From: DATAXI01 sp963756185 | GTDB lineage: Bacteria > Verrucomicrobiota > Verrucomicrobiia > Chthoniobacterales > Chthoniobacteraceae | NCBI GenBank assembly: GCA_963756185.1 | Contig: CAVWMS010000002.1 | Coordinates: 962,828-1,026,827, forward strand | DNA: 64,000 nucleotides | Direction of reading: 5' to 3' | Part shown: positions 55,142 to 63,575 of the stretch, in pieces | How positions within the stretch are numbered: position 1 is the first letter of the stretch | How the letters are laid out: the number at the start of each line of letters is the position of its first letter | The notes under the pieces: generated by a model | The model's database searches: none | The model's input: the letters and a program-made list of their open reading frames with translations, nothing else | What the model was told of the DNA's origin: nothing | Translations under genes and position numbers: made by a program

Positions 55142-55687
55142 TCAGTGCTTGTCCATTTGCATCATGCCGCCGTGACCTTCCATCTTCATGCTGCCCCCGC
55201 TCGCAGGAGCTCCGGGTGCAGCCGCCCCTATGGCAGCGATGGGGTATTCAACGTTGATCGTCCCGGCGTTCTCGAATTTGAGCGTAGCCGTCACCATCTT
55301 ACCCTGCTGCAGTGGTTGCTTGAGGTTCACCAGCATGATGTGGAAACTGGAAGGCTTGAACATGACCGTTTCGCCCGGCTTGATTTCGAGGCCGCCTTCC
55401 ACAGGCCGCATCTTCATCACGCCGTTTTCCATGGTCATGGTGTGAATTTGGCATTGCGCGCTTGCATCGCTCGACACGCAGCTGACCCGATCTGGTGTTG
55501 TTCCGTTGTTCCTAATCGTCATGTAGGCAGCGCCTGACGATGCGCCCTTCGGCGTTGCTCGGGCCCAGGGCTCGGTGATGTGGATCGAGCCGATATCGTA
55601 GTCTGCAGCCTGAACCGGTGTGGTGGAGATTTGCGCCAAAGCTACGGCGAGGCCCGCCGAGATGTTCTTCCAATCGAAGCTTCGCAT
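55142..55687 (-). CDS. PCu(A)C copper chaperone
   Basis: PCu(A)C proteins are periplasmic copper chaperones that deliver Cu(I), often to the CuA centre of cytochrome oxidase. The 181-residue protein has a signal peptide (residues 1-27, ending VQA), then ITEPWARATPKGASSGAAYM. The metal motif H-x-M-x(10+)-M-x(20)-H-x-M is seen as IHTMTMENGVMKMRPVEGG and FKPSSFHIMLVNLKQPLQQG. A C-terminal tail rich in Met and His (MKMEGHGGMMQMDKH) could bind extra copper. ATG 55687 has AAGGAGT upstream. No SCO or oxidase gene is adjacent. Confidence 0.88.
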   Translation of the reverse strand: MRSFDWKNISAGLAVALAQISTTPVQAADYDIGSIHITEPWARATPKGASSGAAYMTIRNNGTTPDRVSCVSSDASAQCQIHTMTMENGVMKMRPVEGGLEIKPGETVMFKPSSFHIMLVNLKQPLQQGKMVTATLKFENAGTINVEYPIAAIGAAAPGAPASGGSMKMEGHGGMMQMDKH

Positions 55688-55823
55688 GGTTTTACTCCTT
55701 GTTTGGTGCCCTCCCTATCGTTCCGGCTTGGCTTCCACTCGCGCGCCATGCGGCACGCCCTGGCCATCGTCGTACAGTTTGCCGAGGTTGAACTGCGCGT
55801 TGGCGTTTCCCTGAAGTCGTGGC

Positions 55824-56204
55824 TCATTTAGTCCATAGTCTGAGTGGAAGGCTGGTCTTATCGGCGCAATTCATGAAGCCATGATACGACTCCGAGAGAA
55901 CCCCTTCGTAGGTACACTCGACTCCTTCGAACAACAGCGTTGCGGTGGCGCGGGTCGAGGAACCGGTTACCTGGAATTTAATTTGACCGGTCGTTTCCTT
56001 TGGACCGTCGCGGGTGCACAAGCCGACATGCTTCACCGCCAACGGCCCCGAATATTCTTTTCTTCCGTTGGCAACTTGCTCGGAGACGATGCCGCTCAGT
56101 TCATATTCGCCGAGATAGCCGGTCTTTCCATAGACCTGCATGGACTGTGCCCTGGCAGGCATGGCGAGAGCGCTAAGCACCGCAACCAAAACAACCTTCC
56201 GCAG
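55824..56204 (-). CDS. Small secreted protein, possible CTG start
   Basis: The protein has a signal peptide (LRKVVLVAVLSALAMPARAQ) and a domain reading YGKTGYLGEYELSGIVSEQV, FQVTGSSTRATATLLFEGVE and GVLSESYHGFMNCADKTSLP. The family was not recognised. The only good ribosome-binding site, GGGAGG (56210-56215), is five bases ahead of a CTG at 56204 in frame; the first conventional start is TTG at 56189, which would shorten the signal peptide. Two cysteines in the mature chain may pair. Confidence 0.55.
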   Translation of the reverse strand: MRKVVLVAVLSALAMPARAQSMQVYGKTGYLGEYELSGIVSEQVANGRKEYSGPLAVKHVGLCTRDGPKETTGQIKFQVTGSSTRATATLLFEGVECTYEGVLSESYHGFMNCADKTSLPLRLWTK

Positions 56205-56274
56205 GGATACCTCCCTTAAAGATTACTCATTCTAACGCAGCGAGAAGGCATGTCCAAGATTGCCCGCCGAGCAA

Positions 56275-56648
56275 TCACTGTTGATCCATCGGCTCCATGA
56301 TGAGTTCGATCTTTTTGCCAGGCTGTAGCTTGAGCTGGGCACCGTACATCGACGGTTGCTTTTCCTCGGAATTGGTGCAGTGCATCCGCATCTTGAGGGT
56401 GCCTTCGCTCGCCGTCCCGCTGTCGAAAACGCAGGATAGGCGGCCCGTGTCGAGGGTCATGCGACCGATGCTCAAGGAACCAGCCTTGAGCTTGCACTCG
56501 CCGGGCCTGAAGATCTCCTCGCCCTTGGTGCTCTCCTCCAGCACCAGGTGCCCCGAAACTCCTCCGGGATCGAGCCGAGGATCGTTTGGGCGTGGGTCGG
56601 TTGCCACGGTGCCGCTGCGAACGCTGCGGCCGCGATAATCTTCTTCAT
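56275..56648 (-). pseudogene. Secreted protein, frameshifted
   Basis: ATG 56648, with AGGA upstream, starts MKKIIAAAAFAAAPWQPTHA-type signal sequence and reads ILGSIPEEFRGTWCW. Near 56540 the frame changes; the other frame reads VLEESTKGEEIFRPGECKLK, GSLSIGRMTLDTGRLSCVFD and ends LIMEPMDQQ at 56275. Stitched, it is a secreted protein of about 124 residues in a family with the (F/Y)-x-G-x-W-C pattern, function unknown. One indel separates the halves. Confidence 0.6.
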
Positions 56649-57010
56649 CGACTTTTTCCTTTGGCAAGGGCTTCGACTTATTGGTCAAAGCCGATGATTT
56701 CGGCGCACTGCAAGGGCAGCATAACTTTCTAATGATGGCCGTCCGGGCCGCCAACGCAAGCTGAAACAATTGACGGCGAATGCGAAGAACGGAGTTGGGC
56801 GCTGGGTTCTATAGAATGGATTGGTCATTCCTGGATTGTAGCGATCATACCTTTGAACTTGAATCCTGGCAGCTCCGGTGTCGTTGGGTCGATCGATGTC
56901 GCGTTGGAGACGGCCGGTCCTGTTTGGCAACATCTTGTGCTTATTGAGCTGCATGGGAGCGACATAGAAGACTTGTTGAAGATGGCCTATGCTCTTCCCC
57001 GGAGGAACCC

Positions 57011-57367
57011 ATGCCCGCTGCCATCTTTATTGTCCGGTCTACCGTCGCCGATCCCGCAAAGCGCACCGCGTTCGACAAGTGGTATCAAGACGAACTTCTG
57101 CCCGACGCCGTACAGTCCTTCCGCGTCAAAAAGGCGTGGCGGTTCTGGAGCCTGAGTGATCCCGCTATTCATCAGGCGACTTATCATTTCGATGATGAAG
57201 CCGCGCTTGAGCGCGCGATGAAGGAGGAGGTGCCACGGCTGATCGACAAGTTCGTGCGCGACTGGCCCGACGTTCCGCGTGTCCGCGAGTCATTCGTGCT
57301 CGCGCAGGAATTTGGAGCGGAGCTATCGCATTCATCCCCGGACGCCGTGGTTGAGCTGCGGGCGTAA
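57011..57367 (+). CDS. Dimeric alpha/beta-barrel (EthD-like) protein
   Basis: The 118-residue protein opens MPAAIFIVRSTVADPAKRTA, FDKWYQDELLPDAVQSFRVK and continues WRFWSLSDPAIHQATYHFDD and DWPDVPRVRESFVLAQEFG. The (F)-x-x-W-Y-x-x-E-L-P/L-x-A motif and strand-helix-strand pattern fit the EthD-like dimeric alpha-beta barrel superfamily. CGGAGGAA precedes ATG 57011. Substrate is unknown. It lies just before an oxidase fragment on the same strand. Confidence 0.65.
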   Translation: MPAAIFIVRSTVADPAKRTAFDKWYQDELLPDAVQSFRVKKAWRFWSLSDPAIHQATYHFDDEAALERAMKEEVPRLIDKFVRDWPDVPRVRESFVLAQEFGAELSHSSPDAVVELRA

Positions 57368-57374
57368 AGCCTTG

Positions 57375-57818
57375 ATGGTGCAGCCTGGCGAACGCGCCGG
57401 GTTTGGCATCATCAACGATACGTTCGAGACTGCGATTACTTGGGAGCGATTTGAAGTCATTCCACGACAGGGTCAAGGCCGCGACCGAGCGCGCCATCGT
57501 CGAGGCAACCGGCGTGCCGGCCAGGTAACGTGCCGCTGCACCCGTGTCTATCCGGACGGGCCGGCGCCATACTTTACTTTCCACGCCGCCGGGCGGCATA
57601 GCGAGTTGAGCGCGCAGTGGCACACCATCAAGTCGGCCGGTCTTGATGCCGTGATTGCGAATGGCGGCACGGTCACCCACCATCATGCGGTCGGGCGCGA
57701 CCACCGGCGGTGGTACGATCGCCAGCGACCGTCGTTGTTCGCCGCTGCCCTCCGGGCGGCCAAAGCAACCTTGGATCCGCAGGGCTTGCTCAATCCGGGA
57801 GTGTTGATCGACCCCTAG
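57375..57818 (+). pseudogene. FAD-linked oxidase (AGPS-like), C-terminal fragment
   Basis: The last 145 codons of an FAD-binding oxidase of the alkyldihydroxyacetonephosphate-synthase type remain: RAGFGIINDTFETAITWERF, then FHDRVKAATERAIVEATGVP in a different frame (57449-57515), then back to GQVTCRCTRVYPDGPAPYFT, NGGTVTHHHAVGRDHRRWYD and LDPQGLLNPGVLIDP. The HHH-x-V-G-R-D-H motif and the D-P-x-G-x-x-N-P-G end are typical. Two frameshifts cancel each other, so the overall frame is kept over 20 changed residues. The FAD-binding half is missing. Confidence 0.7.
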
Positions 57819-57863
57819 CCCACAAGGTAGAAGCGCGAGCTGGCTGGGTACGAGGATCTAGCC

Positions 57864-58218
57864 ATGGAGATAGAAAACACGACATTTGGCACCATCACGA
57901 TGGACGGAAAGACCTACGAGCACGACGTGGTCGTCCGCCTCTCCGGCGAAGTCGTGAAACGAAAGAAAAAACTGTCGAAGAAGTACTACGGCACCTCGCA
58001 TATCCTGTCGAAAGACGAGGCAAAATTTGTCTTCGAAAAAGGATGCGAGCATGATTGTTGGTTCGGGCCAAATTGGTAATGTGCGTCTATCGCCGGAAGC
58101 CGAAGCCTATTTGGCGAAAAAGAACTGTAAGGTTCTGTTGCAGCCGACCCCCGAGGCGATCCATGTGTTCAACAGGTCAACAGCAAAGAAGATTGGGCTT
58201 TTTCACGTGACCTGCTGA
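57864..58218 (+). pseudogene. Mth938-like (DUF498) protein, one-base frameshift
   Basis: Frame one, from ATG 57864, reads MEIENTTFGTITMDGKTYEH, RLSGEVVKRKKKLSKKYYGT and HILSKDEAKFVFEKGCE. At about 58050 it shifts to MIVGSGQIGNVRLSPEAEAY, KKNCKVLLQPTPEAIHVFNR and STAKKIGLFHVTC, stop 58218. Stitched, the 117-residue protein is a full Mth938-domain protein (NDUFAF3-related fold, cellular role unknown in bacteria). A single missing base explains the break (GAGCATGATT for GAGCAGATGATT or similar). Confidence 0.75.
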
Positions 58219-58340
58219 ACTGGACTGGCACCGGCCGCGACGAGATAAAGCATCCGATAAAACGATCGTGCATCCAAGCGGCGCTATCTGGCCAGCCCAG
58301 CGAACTATCCTCAGTTAGTTTCGGGACAGATGCACACGTT

Positions 58341-58575
58341 CTAACGGACATTGAGCACGAAATCGAACCGGCCGTCGAGGCCGTCGCTATCGTCCGCTAC
58401 CAGCATCAGCAATTCGGACTGGAACAAGACGTCACGGAGGTTTGCCGGCTCGTTGGGAAAATAGAGTTGCGTGGTCAGTAGACGGCTGCCCGGCGCTTGA
58501 ACCTTGACGTGATAGTGCCTCGTGCGGCCGGAGTAGCACGCCGGCACGATGGTACGAAAGCGGAACGCGCCATTG
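58341..58575 (-). pseudogene. Intradiol dioxygenase-like, C-terminal fragment
   Basis: The minus-strand frame reads EGNGAFRFRTIVPACYSGRT, RHYHVKVQAPGSRLLTTQLY and FPNEPANLRDVLFQSELLML, ending RFDFVLNVR. The R-T-I-x-P-x-x-Y-x-G-R-T-x-H-x-H-x-K motif, which holds iron ligands of ring-cleaving dioxygenases, and the T-Q-L-Y-F-P end are clear, with R-H-Y-H in place of R-H-I-H. The open frame extends to 58751 but that part has no similarity. The N-terminal half with the Tyr ligands is absent or decayed. Confidence 0.65.
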
Positions 58576-58802
58576 CCTTCCGTCTTTCCTACGGCCGTCC
58601 TATCCGCGCACTCGCCCGTCCACTCGTGCCGCCAACGCCGAGGTTTGATGCGTCGATAGGGACGCACTAACGCCGGTCGGGGCGGGCTGTACTGATCAGG
58701 GCGCCGGCCTTTCGCCAACAAGTGCGGCGGGCGGTTCTCGAAAAATCGCATGGTTCGTAGGTTTGCAAACCAGCCGCCGCAGCACGCTCACATGATCCAT
58801 CT

Positions 58803-60567
58803 CTATGGCAATCCGGCCTTCGCTAGACCTTCCAGAATGCGCTGAAAATCATCAGGATTCTTGTAGGGAAGAACACGCGCGCGCTGCGTCAGCGAGAAGT
58901 CCGGATTAACTTTGAGAAGCTCAGTCCATACTGCCCTCGCGTCTTCTGCGCGCCCGAGATGACCATAACAAGATGCCAACAGCATGCGGCTGGCGTCGGT
59001 GCCAGGGTTGCGTGCGATGCGATCGAGAAGCTGCTGGGCGGCGATTTCATATTTTCCCAAGCTGAAATGCGCCTGCGCGAGGAAGTGCAGCACGATGTCC
59101 GGATAGTGCGGATCCAGGCGCATCGCTTTGGCGAACGGCTCCAGCGCCCGCGCTGGCTCGCCCGCATACATCAGCGCTAGGCCCGTCGCGGTATGACCTT
59201 GAGCAAAGTTGGGATCAAGGGCAATCATGCGGCCGAATTCCGCGAGCGCGCCCGCGTGATCGCGTCGCCACAGCAGAACGTTGCCGAGCGCCATATGGCT
59301 TACCGGTTCCTGATCGTTCAATTCGAGCGCGCGACGTGCCCATCGCTCCGCCTCAACTAATGCTTGTGCTGAATCAGGCGCCCAGCCGCTGGCGTAATCT
59401 GCAATCGCGGCAAACGCTAGGCCCGCATGCGGAGCGGCAAAGTTCAGATCGACCTCGATCGCTTGGCGGTACATCGCTCGAGCTTGGATGATCGACTCCC
59501 GAGTGCCGCGAGTGAGTAATGCGCGCGCCCTTAGCCAGCATTCATACGCCTCCACGTTGCTAGTACCGTGTCGGCGCAACCGCTGCTGCTCACCCTGTGT
59601 CAGCGTCACCGCCAGCGCGCCGACAATCCTCTCTACCACCTCGTCCTGGACCTCGAAGATATCCGTCAAATCGCGGTCGTAGCGGTCCGCCCATAGGTGT
59701 GCGCCGGCCGCGGCGTCGATGAGTTGCGCGGTAATCCGCACGCGGTTGCCAACGCGGCGGATCGAGCCTTCGAGCACCGAGCGCACGCCAAGATCGCGGC
59801 CGATGGTGCGAACGTCGACCGAACGTCCCTTATAGGTGAAGCTCGAGTTGCGCGCGATCACCGTCAGGCCGGCGATTTTCGACAAATCGGTAATGATGTC
59901 TTCGCTAACGCCGTCCGAGAAGTACTCCTGTTCAGGGTCCCCTGACATGTTGATGAACGGCAAGACTGCGATCGACGCAGCAGCAACGCTCGCCTCTGAT
60001 TTGGTGGCATTGGATCGGGCGGCGATCGGGGTCGTCGCGCTGGGGTGCCATTTTCCAGACCCGGATCGGCCGGTCGATATTCTTGACGCTGATTTCGCCG
60101 CCATCCTGGAAGCGAATGTCGATCCGATTGCCGACGCTTTCGTTGACGATCGATGAGACGCAGATTCCACCCGGCTCGGCGAGCGGCTCCAAGCGCGCGG
60201 CAATATTGACGCCATCACCATAAATGTCGTCGCCTTCAATAATAACGTCGCCAAGATTGATACCGATTTGCAGCACGATGGCTGGTTGCGATGCGCTTTG
60301 GTCCAGCGTCCTGGCGCTGGAACGTTGCACCGAAAGTGCACAGCTCACGGCGTCGACCACACTACCAAACTCGGCGATGACGCCATCGCCAATGAGCTTC
60401 ACAATGCGGCCATTATGGGCGGCGACTGCCGGGTCGAAGACGGCTTCCCGGTGCCGTTTCAGAGAGGCCAGCGTGCCCGCCTCGTCGGCTCCCATTAGAC
60501 GCGAATAGCCGACCACGTCGGCCGCGAGGATTGCCGCCAATCGACGATTGATGCGTTGTTCTGTCAT
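58803..60567 (-). pseudogene. Cyclase-FlgO/TolB-like-TPR protein, frameshifted
   Basis: From ATG 60567 a class III cyclase domain is intact: RLAAILAADVVGYSRLMGAD, IVKLIGDGVIAEFGSVVDAV and IYGDGVNIAARLEPLAEPGG. The frame ends after RPIRVWKMAPQRDDP. The next frame begins at about 60050 (WHPSATTPIAARSNATKSE) and carries SIAVLPFINMSGDPEQEYFS, SKIAGLTVIARNSSFTYKGR, SVLEGSIRRVGNRVRITAQL and several TPR units to 58803. Restored, it is about 588 residues, the same plan as the intact gene at 42643-44427. The cyclase half might still be made as a separate protein. Confidence 0.8.
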
Positions 60568-60855
60568 GAATAATTCCCTGCCCGGTTTGCGGTTGGCGGG
60601 CAGACCTTTGCGAAGGCATAGGGCTCGCTGCGACGCGATGGCAACAAGACCTTCGAATACCCGATATGTAAGGGCACACGCACCACGGTCCAGAGAGGAA
60701 AATCGGCGCGCAGTAGTCAACGACGCGGGCCATCGCCTCCAGGCCCTACGTTCCTGGCGCGGGGAGCGCCTGTTCCCCGTCAGAACCAACGGGACAAATT
60801 GATCTGATTGCCTAAAGGAGAAGATCGGGCTCATCGTAACGCCGAGGAGGCAACG

Positions 60856-61039
60856 ATGAGAGCACGAAGTGTCAGAGCCGACAGTGCCGAGAAGACGGTC
60901 AGAGACATTCGCAGAGCGACCCGCCGGCAGTATTCGGCCGAGGAGAAGATCCGGATCGTTCTCGAAGGGCTGCGGGGCGAGACCAGCATCGCCGAGCTCT
61001 GCCGCAAGGAGGGCATTGCCCAGAGCACGTATTACGCGT
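60856..61039 (+). pseudogene. IS3-family orfA, first part
   Basis: ATG 60856 with GAGGAGG upstream gives MRARSVRADSAEKTVRDIRR, ATRRQYSAEEKIRIVLEGLR and TSIAELCRKEGIAQSTYYA. This is the helix-turn-helix N-terminus of an IS3 orfA. The plus-strand similarity stops here; the expected next residues are found immediately downstream on the opposite strand. Confidence 0.75.
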
Positions 61040-61092
61040 GTCGCCGGCGAGCCGCCGCTTGCCAGCTTCCAGGAACTCCTTCGACCAGCCAC
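61040..61092 (-). pseudogene. IS3-family orfA, inverted second part
   Basis: The minus strand reads WSKEFLEAGKRRLAGDT, which is what follows STYY(A/S) in the orfA at 60856. The segment is therefore inverted relative to the first part. Next to it on the minus strand is an MFS transporter fragment. Confidence 0.65.
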
Positions 61093-61240
61093 GCGGAGGC
61101 GAACATAAAGCTCAACACCGGCCCATCAAGATGCTGAGTAAAAAAGGTATGCGCCAACCCCAAACCAGAAACTGATCGCCGGACAGGGCACTGAATACGA
61201 GAACAGCTACATTGGCCAACAGCAGCCCGCCCCTTACGCT
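61093..61240 (-). pseudogene. MFS transporter fragment
   Basis: The minus strand encodes GGLLLANVAVLVFSALSGDQ, then FLVWGWRIPFLLSILMG and, after a one-base shift, AGVELYVRLR. The W-G-W-R-I-P-F-L-L-S motif with following (G)-x-x-L-Y-(V/I)-R is the TM6 region of metabolite:H+ symporters of the major facilitator family. Only about 45 codons remain and it joins the inverted IS3 segment. Confidence 0.6.
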
Positions 61241-61641
61241 CTTGATCCCGCTTATTCGGCGCGGCGGCCGTCGCGTGCGCCGACAGATCGGCGAGCTCCT
61301 CATGACCGGGCGCATGCGCTCGGCGAGCGCATCAGCTTGGCGCTTGCTATCCTCGCTGCCGCGCGTCCAGCCCCCGAGCGCGGGCTAGTCTTCAGGCAGT
61401 CGATTTGAGGGCGGCTTTGGCCCGCTCCTTTTTATAACTTCGACGTCACTTTGTTGCTTGTTCGCTTGGTGTGACTGACGCGCCACACTCTCAAACAAAA
61501 TTGTCCCGCGGAAAGAAAAGCGCTGGTGCAGCCACAAAACGCGCCGCTGATAGGTGTCTAATGAAATAAGGAAATAATAACAGCGGAGTTTGTAAAACCC
61601 CACATCGGCCCGACAGTGTCTGGGAGCAAAGGAACCGAGCC
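61241..61641. other. Intergenic, 400 bp
   Basis: No gene supported. A 33-codon minus-strand frame from GTG (about 61485-61384, VARQSHQANKQQSDVEVIKR) is open but has no known relatives. Confidence 0.3.
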
Positions 61642-61848
61642 ATGCAGAAAACGCAGATAGCAGCCGAAGAATTGGCGGAAATGATCAGGGATGGCCTCGC
61701 CGAAGAAGGGCATGATGTCCAAGTGCACCCCAATCCTGAAACCGGCTGGGACGTGGCCGTCATCTCCGCAAATTACGCGGATGACGCCGGGATAAGAGCA
61801 GAAGCCATCGCGGCCGGGCTTCGCCAATGGTACGACTTGCAGAAGTAA
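61642..61848 (+). CDS. Small conserved protein, 68 residues
   Basis: ATG 61642, with AAAGGAACC upstream, gives MQKTQIAAEELAEMIRDGLA, EEGHDVQVHPNPETGWDVAV and ISANYADDAGIRAEAIAAGL ending RQWYDLQK. The helix-strand-helix pattern with G-W-D-V-A-V suggests a small folded protein. Similar proteins are common in Bradyrhizobium; none has a known function. Confidence 0.6.
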   Translation: MQKTQIAAEELAEMIRDGLAEEGHDVQVHPNPETGWDVAVISANYADDAGIRAEAIAAGLRQWYDLQK

Positions 61849-62230
61849 TATCCAGTGAGGACGGTTTCGGTCGCCCTTTCGTCGGTGTGCTTTTGCTTAT
61901 TTGAACTCGCAAACGGTTAGGCTCTCAATGGTGACCTGAGCGTTGGGAGCAGCTTCAGCGGTCGCTTGCCGATGGTCGCAGGTTGCTCCTCCTGTAGTTC
62001 ACCTACTCGTGTTGAAATGTGTTGCTTGCGTAGCTAATACAGGCGCGTTGTGCCGATTTGGCTTGTAACCAGCCTCAAACCAATTCTTGCAGCACCCTTT
62101 GGGTCTGTAGGCTGCGAGAGGAGGAGCGCTAGAGTTTGCCAGCCTGACTGGCTTCCTCCCAGGAAGCGAACTGAACGCGCGACTCTTCCACGGGAAGTCG
62201 GCGCTTCATCAAATCCTAGCGTCTGTAAAA
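61849..62230. other. Intergenic, 380 bp
   Basis: No gene seen. The right end leads into the inverted repeat at 62231. Confidence 0.35.
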
Positions 62231-62318
62231 CCCTCGGCCAGCGGTTTCGATCGGGTCGTGCCGCTGCCGACCCGATAGCTCCCCGCCGGCGCCCCGGATC
62301 GAAACCGCTGGCCGAGGG
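62231..62318. repeat. 22-bp perfect inverted repeat with nested hairpin
   Basis: The arm at 62231-62252 (CCCTCGGCCAGCGGTTTCGA-TC) is the exact complement of 62297-62318, with 44 bases between. Inside the loop, ATCGGGTCG (62250-62258) can pair with CGACCCGAT (62268-62276). The two hairpins share bases 62250-62252, so they partly compete. Confidence 0.85.
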
Positions 62319-62707
62319 GCCGCCCTCGCGCGCGCGAGGAAACGAGAAGAAAACGCGGCTCGTGCCCCAAGCTTCCAGCGCCGACCATTTCGGCACGCGG
62401 GTCATCAGCACGCCAGCCGCTTCATACATGCGGAGCATGCGGGCCGGTGACGAGACCGAGGTTCGACGGTGGCGGTGGTGAGATCGTCCGATTTTTTGCG
62501 AGCGTTCGACAGAGCGACCGCGCTTTCAACATTGATCCACCAGCGTCATCTTACGCCATCATGCGGAGGGCGCGCCCCTACCGCGGAGAGAACAGTGAGC
62601 CCGGCAAGGATGATCGTGGAGAGCTTGACACCGAAACCGGAATTAGAGAACAAAATCGACCCCAAGCGGACCTTCGAAGAGATACAGGCAGCTTCGGGAT
62701 TTTGCTC
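62319..62707. other. Intergenic next to livG
   Basis: No gene can be supported. A short plus-strand stretch near 62620-62720 (MIVESLTPKPELENKIDPKR) reads well but runs antisense into livG. Confidence 0.3.
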
Positions 62708-63511
62708 TTATCCGGCATTTTCTGGACTTTGCGAAGGATCGGCCTGCCCCAAGTAAGCAACGACGACCTCGGGCAAGGCCGCAACGTCTCGTGGCGGACC
62801 TTCGGCAATCTTCGAGCCGTGATTGAGAACTACCACACGATCGGCAAGGTCCGAGACCATTTGCATATCGTGCTCGACCCACACAATGGTTGGCCCGATA
62901 TCGTGAACGATGCGGAGTAAGAAGCGCGCAAGATTTTCGCGTTCTTCGCGAATGAGCCCGGTGGACGGCTCGTCAAGCAGCAGCAGCTTCGGGCTGGCCG
63001 CAAGCGCTCGTGCTACGCCGACGCTCTTCTGCACGCCGTAGGACAACATGCCGACCGGCGTGTTGCGATACCGGTAGATCTCGAAGAAGTCGATGATAGC
63101 CTCGATACTGCGACGTGCCTCCACCTCTTCGGCCCTAGCGCGGCCGAAATACAGGCCACTCATGAATGCACCCGCACGAAACGAACGGTGACGGCCGATC
63201 AGCAAGTTTTCCATTACGGTAAGATGGGGAAACAGTTCTGCGTGCTGAAACGAACGACCCACACCAAGGTCCACCATCCGCCATAACGGATGTCCAGCGA
63301 TCCCTTCTCCGTCCAGCAGGATTTCACCGCTGCGCGGGCGGTAAATGCCGTTGATACAATTGAGCATCGCGGTTTTGCCAGCCCCGTTCGGGCCGACCAG
63401 CGCGATCAATTCGGATGGAGCGGCCTCGAACGAGACAGACCGCAAAGCCTGGATCCCTCCGAAGCTGAGAGCGACGTCTTTGACGACAAGTCTGGCGCCT
63501 GTTTTCTTCAT
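62708..63511 (-). CDS. livG: LivG-type ABC transporter ATPase
   Basis: This is an ATP-binding subunit of a branched-chain amino acid type importer. Start ATG 63511 is chosen because GGAG is at proper distance. The domains are in order: LVVKDVALSFGGIQALRSVS, Walker A LVGPNGAGKTAMLNCINGIY, Q-loop FQHAELFPHLTVMENLLIGR, signature MLSYGVQKSVGVARALAASP (LSYGV instead of LSGGQ), Walker B LLLLDEPSTGL and the switch His in VWVEHDMQMV. The C-terminus has the LivG (BCA_ABC_TP_C-like) end. The signature motif differs, as it does in some LivG-type subfamilies. livF follows, broken. Confidence 0.85.
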   Translation of the reverse strand: MKKTGARLVVKDVALSFGGIQALRSVSFEAAPSELIALVGPNGAGKTAMLNCINGIYRPRSGEILLDGEGIAGHPLWRMVDLGVGRSFQHAELFPHLTVMENLLIGRHRSFRAGAFMSGLYFGRARAEEVEARRSIEAIIDFFEIYRYRNTPVGMLSYGVQKSVGVARALAASPKLLLLDEPSTGLIREERENLARFLLRIVHDIGPTIVWVEHDMQMVSDLADRVVVLNHGSKIAEGPPRDVAALPEVVVAYLGQADPSQSPENAG

Positions 63512-63575
63512 CCCCACCATCTCCGCTTGCGCGCGTATTGGCGGACGTTGCGGTAACTGCCGGCCTTCCGGTCGC

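Noticed and set aside
62034..62438. A 134-codon minus-strand frame across the inverted repeat
   Set aside because: No family or start; the inverted repeat inside it would code for reversed low-information sequence.
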